A stretch of DNA of 64,000 bases from Sutterella sp047777475 (GTDB lineage: Bacteria > Pseudomonadota > Gammaproteobacteria > Burkholderiales > Burkholderiaceae_F), in assembly GCA_047777475.1 (NCBI GenBank), contig JBKEET010000002.1, positions 310,001-374,000 of the forward strand. Reading direction: 5' to 3'. This document shows positions 60,638 to 64,000 of this stretch, piece after piece. Position numbers and translations under genes: made by a program. Under the pieces are notes generated by a model that was given only the letters and a program-made list of their open reading frames with translations, did no database searches and was not told where the DNA came from. The number at the start of each line of letters is the position of its first letter. The first letter of the stretch is position 1.

Positions 60638-61965
60638 AGGCTGCCCGCGGCGACCGTCAGCACGAAGAGCGGGCTGACGATGCCGATCATGATGCGCACG
60701 AAGGTGAGCTTCTTTTCGCTCATCGGGTGCGCCCTCTGCAGCTCTTCCTTGATCGACTTCCAGCCCACCCAGGCGGCGGCGATGGCGATGCCGAAGCTCG
60801 AAAGCGGCATGCCGACGTTGCTCGTCACGTAGTCGAGCAGGTCGAAGATCGTCTTGCCGAAGATCTTCACGTCGCTCCAGGCGCCGAAGGACATCGTCGC
60901 GCAGAAGCCCACGAAGGCGGCGCCGATGAGCGTGATCACCACGGCCCTCGTGCGCGAGAGCGAGAAGCGGCGCGTCAGGAGCGCGGTGCAGGCCTCGAGC
61001 ATCGACACCGAAGAGGTGAGCGCGGCCACCGCAAGGCAGACGTAGAAGAAGATCGCGAAGAAATGGCCGAAAGGCATCTGCGCGAAGATCGCGGGCATCG
61101 TCACGAAAGTGAGGCCCGGGCCCGCCGTCGGGTCGAGGTTGAAGGCGAAGACCGCGGGCAGGATCATGAGGCCGCCGAGCACGGACGACATGATCGCGAG
61201 CGTCGCGACCCAGGCGACCGAGTTGGGCAGGTCGGCCTTCGGGTCGAGGTAGGATCCGTAGGTGATCATCGTGCCGGCGCCGAGCGAGAGCGAGAAGAAG
61301 CAGAAGCCCATCGCGTTGAAGAGCGCCGTGGCGTTGAAGTCTTCCCAGCGCGGCGCGAAGAGGTACTCGACGCCCTTCATGCCGCCCGGCAGCGTGACGC
61401 CGCGGATGATGAGGATGATCATCAGGATGAAGAGGGCGGGCATCAGGACCTTGGAGACGCGCTCGATGCCGGCCTGGATGCCGCGCAGCACCACCAGGGC
61501 GGTGACGCCGAGGAAGACGAGCAGGTAGAGGTAGCTCTCGGCGCCGTTCGAGACGAAGTCGCCGAAGTAGCTGCCGAGGAGCTTCGCGTCCGAGATGAGG
61601 CCTCGGCCGAGGAAGGCGTCGAGCATGTACTTGAAGCACCAGCCGCCCACGCAGGAATAGAACGAAAGGATCAGGAACACGGTGAAGACGCCGATGCCGC
61701 CGAAGATGCCCCAGCCCCTGCCGCAGATGCGGTTCAGGCTTTCCATCGGGCCCGCGCGGCCGGCGCGGCCCATGGCGAATTCCGCCAGCAGGAGCGACAC
61801 GCCCACGGTGAGCGTGAAGAAGATGTAGGGGAGCATGAAGACGGAGCCGCCGTTCGTGCCCGCCATGTAGGGGAACTTCCAGATGGCGCCGAGGCCGACG
61901 GCCGAGCCGGCGCTCGCGAGAATGAAGCCGAGGCGGGAGCCCCAGCCGGATGATTGTTCAGCCAT
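60634..61965 (-). CDS. Neurotransmitter:sodium symporter (NSS), paralogue 1
   Basis: A 443-residue LeuT-fold Na+-coupled amino-acid importer. The helix 1 sodium/substrate motif SAGSAVGLGAIWKFPYMAGTNGG (two overlapping parts) begins at about residue 14. SLSLGAGTMITYGSYLDPKADLP is the helix 6 block and SSVSMLEACTALL helix 8. Eleven helices are predicted. It lies downstream of NSS 2 by 27 bases on the same strand and is coupled to the small membrane protein. The substrate is likely an amino acid or amine. Confidence 0.93.
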   Translation of the reverse strand: MAEQSSGWGSRLGFILASAGSAVGLGAIWKFPYMAGTNGGSVFMLPYIFFTLTVGVSLLLAEFAMGRAGRAGPMESLNRICGRGWGIFGGIGVFTVFLILSFYSCVGGWCFKYMLDAFLGRGLISDAKLLGSYFGDFVSNGAESYLYLLVFLGVTALVVLRGIQAGIERVSKVLMPALFILMIILIIRGVTLPGGMKGVEYLFAPRWEDFNATALFNAMGFCFFSLSLGAGTMITYGSYLDPKADLPNSVAWVATLAIMSSVLGGLMILPAVFAFNLDPTAGPGLTFVTMPAIFAQMPFGHFFAIFFYVCLAVAALTSSVSMLEACTALLTRRFSLSRTRAVVITLIGAAFVGFCATMSFGAWSDVKIFGKTIFDLLDYVTSNVGMPLSSFGIAIAAAWVGWKSIKEELQRAHPMSEKKLTFVRIMIGIVSPLFVLTVAAGSL

Positions 61966-61992
61966 ATCGTGTTCCTATTGACAACGGTGCAG

Positions 61993-63330
61993 TCAGAATA
62001 AACCGAGACCCTTGAGCATGACAACGATGATCAGGACCGGCGCGAAGATGCCGGTGATGATGCGGTAGCCCTTCAGCCACGTTTCGGACATCGGCCTCAC
62101 GAGGCAGAGCTGCCGGCGCGTCATCGGCCAGGCGAGCCAGGCTGCCACGAGCGAAATGCCGAGCACGCCGAGCGGCATGCCGATGTTGCTCGTCAGATAA
62201 TCGAAAAAGTCAAAGAATGTCTTGCCGAAAATGCGCACGTCCGCAAGCGGCCCGAAGCCGAGCGCGCAGAGCGTGCCGAGCACGGCGAGCACGGAGCCCG
62301 CAAGCGCCACCGCCTTGGGGCGGGAGAAGCTCCATTCGTCGCAGAGGCACTGCACGGACATTTCGAAAATCGAGATGCTCGAGGTGAGCGCCGCCACGAA
62401 GAGGCAGGCGTAGAAGGCGACGGCGAACGCATAGCCGAAGGGGAGCTTCGAGAAAACGGCGGGCATCGTCGCGAACGTGAGGCCGGGGCCGGCGTCGGGC
62501 GTGAGGCCGAAGGCGAACACCGCGGGCATGATCATGAGGCCGCCGAGCACGGCGGACATGATCGCGAGGAAGACGATCCACGACACGGAGCTCGGCAGGT
62601 GGACGCGGTCGGAGAGGTAGCTGCCGTAGTTCATCTGCGAGGCGGAGCCCACCGAGAGCGAGAAGAACGCAAAGCCCATGGCGTTGAGGAGCGACTCGCC
62701 GTTGAACGCGCTCATGTCGGGCTTGAAGAGGAACTTCACGCCTTCCATGGCGCCCGGGAGCGTCAGGCCGCGCGCGATCAGCACGATCATCATCACGAAA
62801 AGGAGCGGCATGAGCACCTTCGAGACGCGCTCGATGCCGTTCTGCACGCCGAAGTAGACGACGAGCGCCGTGGCGGCGAGGAAGACGAGGTGCGCGACGA
62901 CGGGCGCCGTGCCCGAGGAGGCGAAGGCGCCGAAGGCGGCCTTCATCTGCGTCGGATCGTCGATGACGCCGTTGCCGATGATGGCCTCAAAGAAGTAGTA
63001 GACGGTCCAGCCGCCGACGACCGAGTAAAACGCCAGAACGAGGAAGCCGGTGAGCACCGAGATCGGGCCGAAGATGCGGGCCCTGCCGCCGCCCAGGATC
63101 TTATAGGCGCCCATGGCGCCCTTGCGGGCGCCGCGTCCCATGCACATTTCGCCGATGAGGAGCGCAAGGCCGATCGTCACCGAAAAGAACACGTAGGGCA
63201 GCATGAAGACCGAGCCGCCGTTGGTGCCGGCCATGTAAGGGAATTTCCAAATCGCGCCGAGGCCCACCGCCGAGCCTGCGCTCGCCAGGATGAAGCCAAG
63301 GCGCGTTTTCCACAGGGAACGTTCTGTCAT
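61993..63330 (-). CDS. Neurotransmitter:sodium symporter (NSS), paralogue 2
   Basis: A 445-residue paralogue with the same helix 1 motif (GAIWKFPYMAGTNGG) and SLSVGSASQMNYGSYLSDRVHLP in the helix 6 block. Here Ser-Ala-Ser-Gln replaces Gly-Ala-Gly-Thr at the unwound substrate site of paralogue 1, so ligand preference probably differs. The C-terminus is VLIIVVMLKGLGLF. It follows NSS 3 by 47 bases. Confidence 0.93.
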   Translation of the reverse strand: MTERSLWKTRLGFILASAGSAVGLGAIWKFPYMAGTNGGSVFMLPYVFFSVTIGLALLIGEMCMGRGARKGAMGAYKILGGGRARIFGPISVLTGFLVLAFYSVVGGWTVYYFFEAIIGNGVIDDPTQMKAAFGAFASSGTAPVVAHLVFLAATALVVYFGVQNGIERVSKVLMPLLFVMMIVLIARGLTLPGAMEGVKFLFKPDMSAFNGESLLNAMGFAFFSLSVGSASQMNYGSYLSDRVHLPSSVSWIVFLAIMSAVLGGLMIMPAVFAFGLTPDAGPGLTFATMPAVFSKLPFGYAFAVAFYACLFVAALTSSISIFEMSVQCLCDEWSFSRPKAVALAGSVLAVLGTLCALGFGPLADVRIFGKTFFDFFDYLTSNIGMPLGVLGISLVAAWLAWPMTRRQLCLVRPMSETWLKGYRIITGIFAPVLIIVVMLKGLGLF

Positions 63331-63377
63331 TGTCTGTCTGGTTTTGTTTTTTTATGGAATGAAAGGATCTCCGTGCG

Positions 63378-64000
63378 TCAGATGAGGCCCGAGACGAGGA
63401 CGACGAGCACCAGGATCGGCGAGACCACGAGCATCATGAAGCGCAGCAGCTTCATGGCGCCGTCGGAGAGCGAGCTGCCGCGGCGGATGTCCTCGCTGAT
63501 CGTCGGCCAGCACTTGTAGCCCGCCAGGTAGAGGATGGCGAGGCCGCCGATCGGCAGCGAGATGTTGCTCGTGAAGAAGTCGAAGAGGTCGAAGATCGTC
63601 TTCGTGCCGAAGAACTTCAGGTCCGCAAGCGGGCCGAAGGAGAGGCACGGAAGGGCGCCCACAACCATCAGCGCGATCGTCGAGACGAGCGAGGCGCGCG
63701 CACGCGTGAAGCCGTGCTCGTCGACGAGGAAGGAGACCGCGATCTCGATCATGGAGACCGAGGAGGTGATCGCCGCGACGACGAGGCAGAGGTAGAAGAT
63801 CGACGCGAAGAGGCTGCCGAAGGGGAGCTGCGCGAACACCGCCGGCATCGTGATGAAAGTGAGGCCGGGGCCGGCGCTCGGGTCGAGGTGGAACGCGAAG
63901 ACGCTCGGCATGATCATGAGGCCGCCGAGGATCGAGGCGAGCGTGGTGAGCACCGTGATCCAGCCGCAGCTGCTCACGAGGTTGATGTCCTTTTTCAGGT
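63378..64000 (-). CDS. Neurotransmitter:sodium symporter (NSS), paralogue 3, C-terminal part
   Basis: The frame is open from the window edge (LKKDINLVSSCGWITVLTT) to the stop at 63378, giving about the last 207 residues. It covers helices 7-11 or so, including SSVSMIEIAVSFLVDEHGF. The N-terminal part with the sodium site lies outside. It is the first seen gene of the NSS operon. Confidence 0.92.
   Translation of the reverse strand, partial: LKKDINLVSSCGWITVLTTLASILGGLMIMPSVFAFHLDPSAGPGLTFITMPAVFAQLPFGSLFASIFYLCLVVAAITSSVSMIEIAVSFLVDEHGFTRARASLVSTIALMVVGALPCLSFGPLADLKFFGTKTIFDLFDFFTSNISLPIGGLAILYLAGYKCWPTISEDIRRGSSLSDGAMKLLRFMMLVVSPILVLVVLVSGLI

Overview
The window comes from a GC-rich bacterium whose gene content fits a host-associated, anaerobic betaproteobacterium, most likely a Sutterella/Parasutterella-type member of the Burkholderiales. 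That placement is an inference. It rests on two secreted FAD/FMN fumarate-reductase-type flavoproteins, oxygen-independent HemN beside Fnr, a tripartite tricarboxylate (Bug) transporter, many amino-acid, peptide and nucleoside importers, and an entericidin-like lipoprotein. No rRNA, dnaA, integrase, transposase or CRISPR array is present.

Layout. 1-1.6 kb: end of thyA, folA, a cluster of DnaA-box-like 9-mers, and two tandem tRNA-Arg genes. 1.6-7.2 kb: alaS with a TusA-like gene, then hemN facing fnr across a shared region that holds a well-placed FNR box. 7.4-10.6 kb: a tripartite transporter with intact tctC and tctB but a doubly frameshifted tctA. 10.7-14.4 kb: a frameshifted AraC-type regulator, a compact alcohol dehydrogenase and a frameshifted nnrE-nnrD fusion; five single-site indels fall within 4 kb. 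14.4-19.4 kb: amino-acid oxidoreductase, two-domain stress and housekeeping genes (NUDIX, sigma32-type Hsp20, C69 dipeptidase) and tRNA-Gly. 19.4-29.7 kb: a PLD-DEAH helicase-DUF3427 protein paired with MutT, an APC permease, a CstA-type carrier, and a MerR regulator divergent from a Tat-exported flavoprotein.

29.8-34.7 kb is a lower-GC accessory island that ends at the 3' side of a tRNA-Ser gene. It holds two amplified families of very small, unrecognised proteins. Family B has three copies on the minus strand, one of them decayed. Family A has four intact copies, one copy broken by a stop codon and at least two remnants on the plus strand. A singleton (family C) and a diverged 108-bp direct repeat complete it. 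This is the best candidate for an undescribed system in the window.

35.3-40.1 kb: a complete nucleoside-type (BMP) ABC importer operon. 40.3-45.1 kb: CPA2 antiporter with a long acidic/basic tail, rmuC, an entericidin-like lipoprotein, and a MarR-cupin pair that share one operator. 45.2-52 kb: AGCS symporter, orphan PIN protein, TerC/CBS protein and three tandem nitroreductase paralogues. 51.9-57 kb: a repeat-containing exported coiled-coil protein, DinG helicase and a second FMN/FAD flavoprotein. 57.5-64 kb: an autotransporter with an AT-rich passenger on a GC-rich barrel, then a minus-strand operon of three NSS transporters, a small membrane protein and an exported agmatine-deiminase-family enzyme.

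All calls come from reading the sequence; no database search was run.
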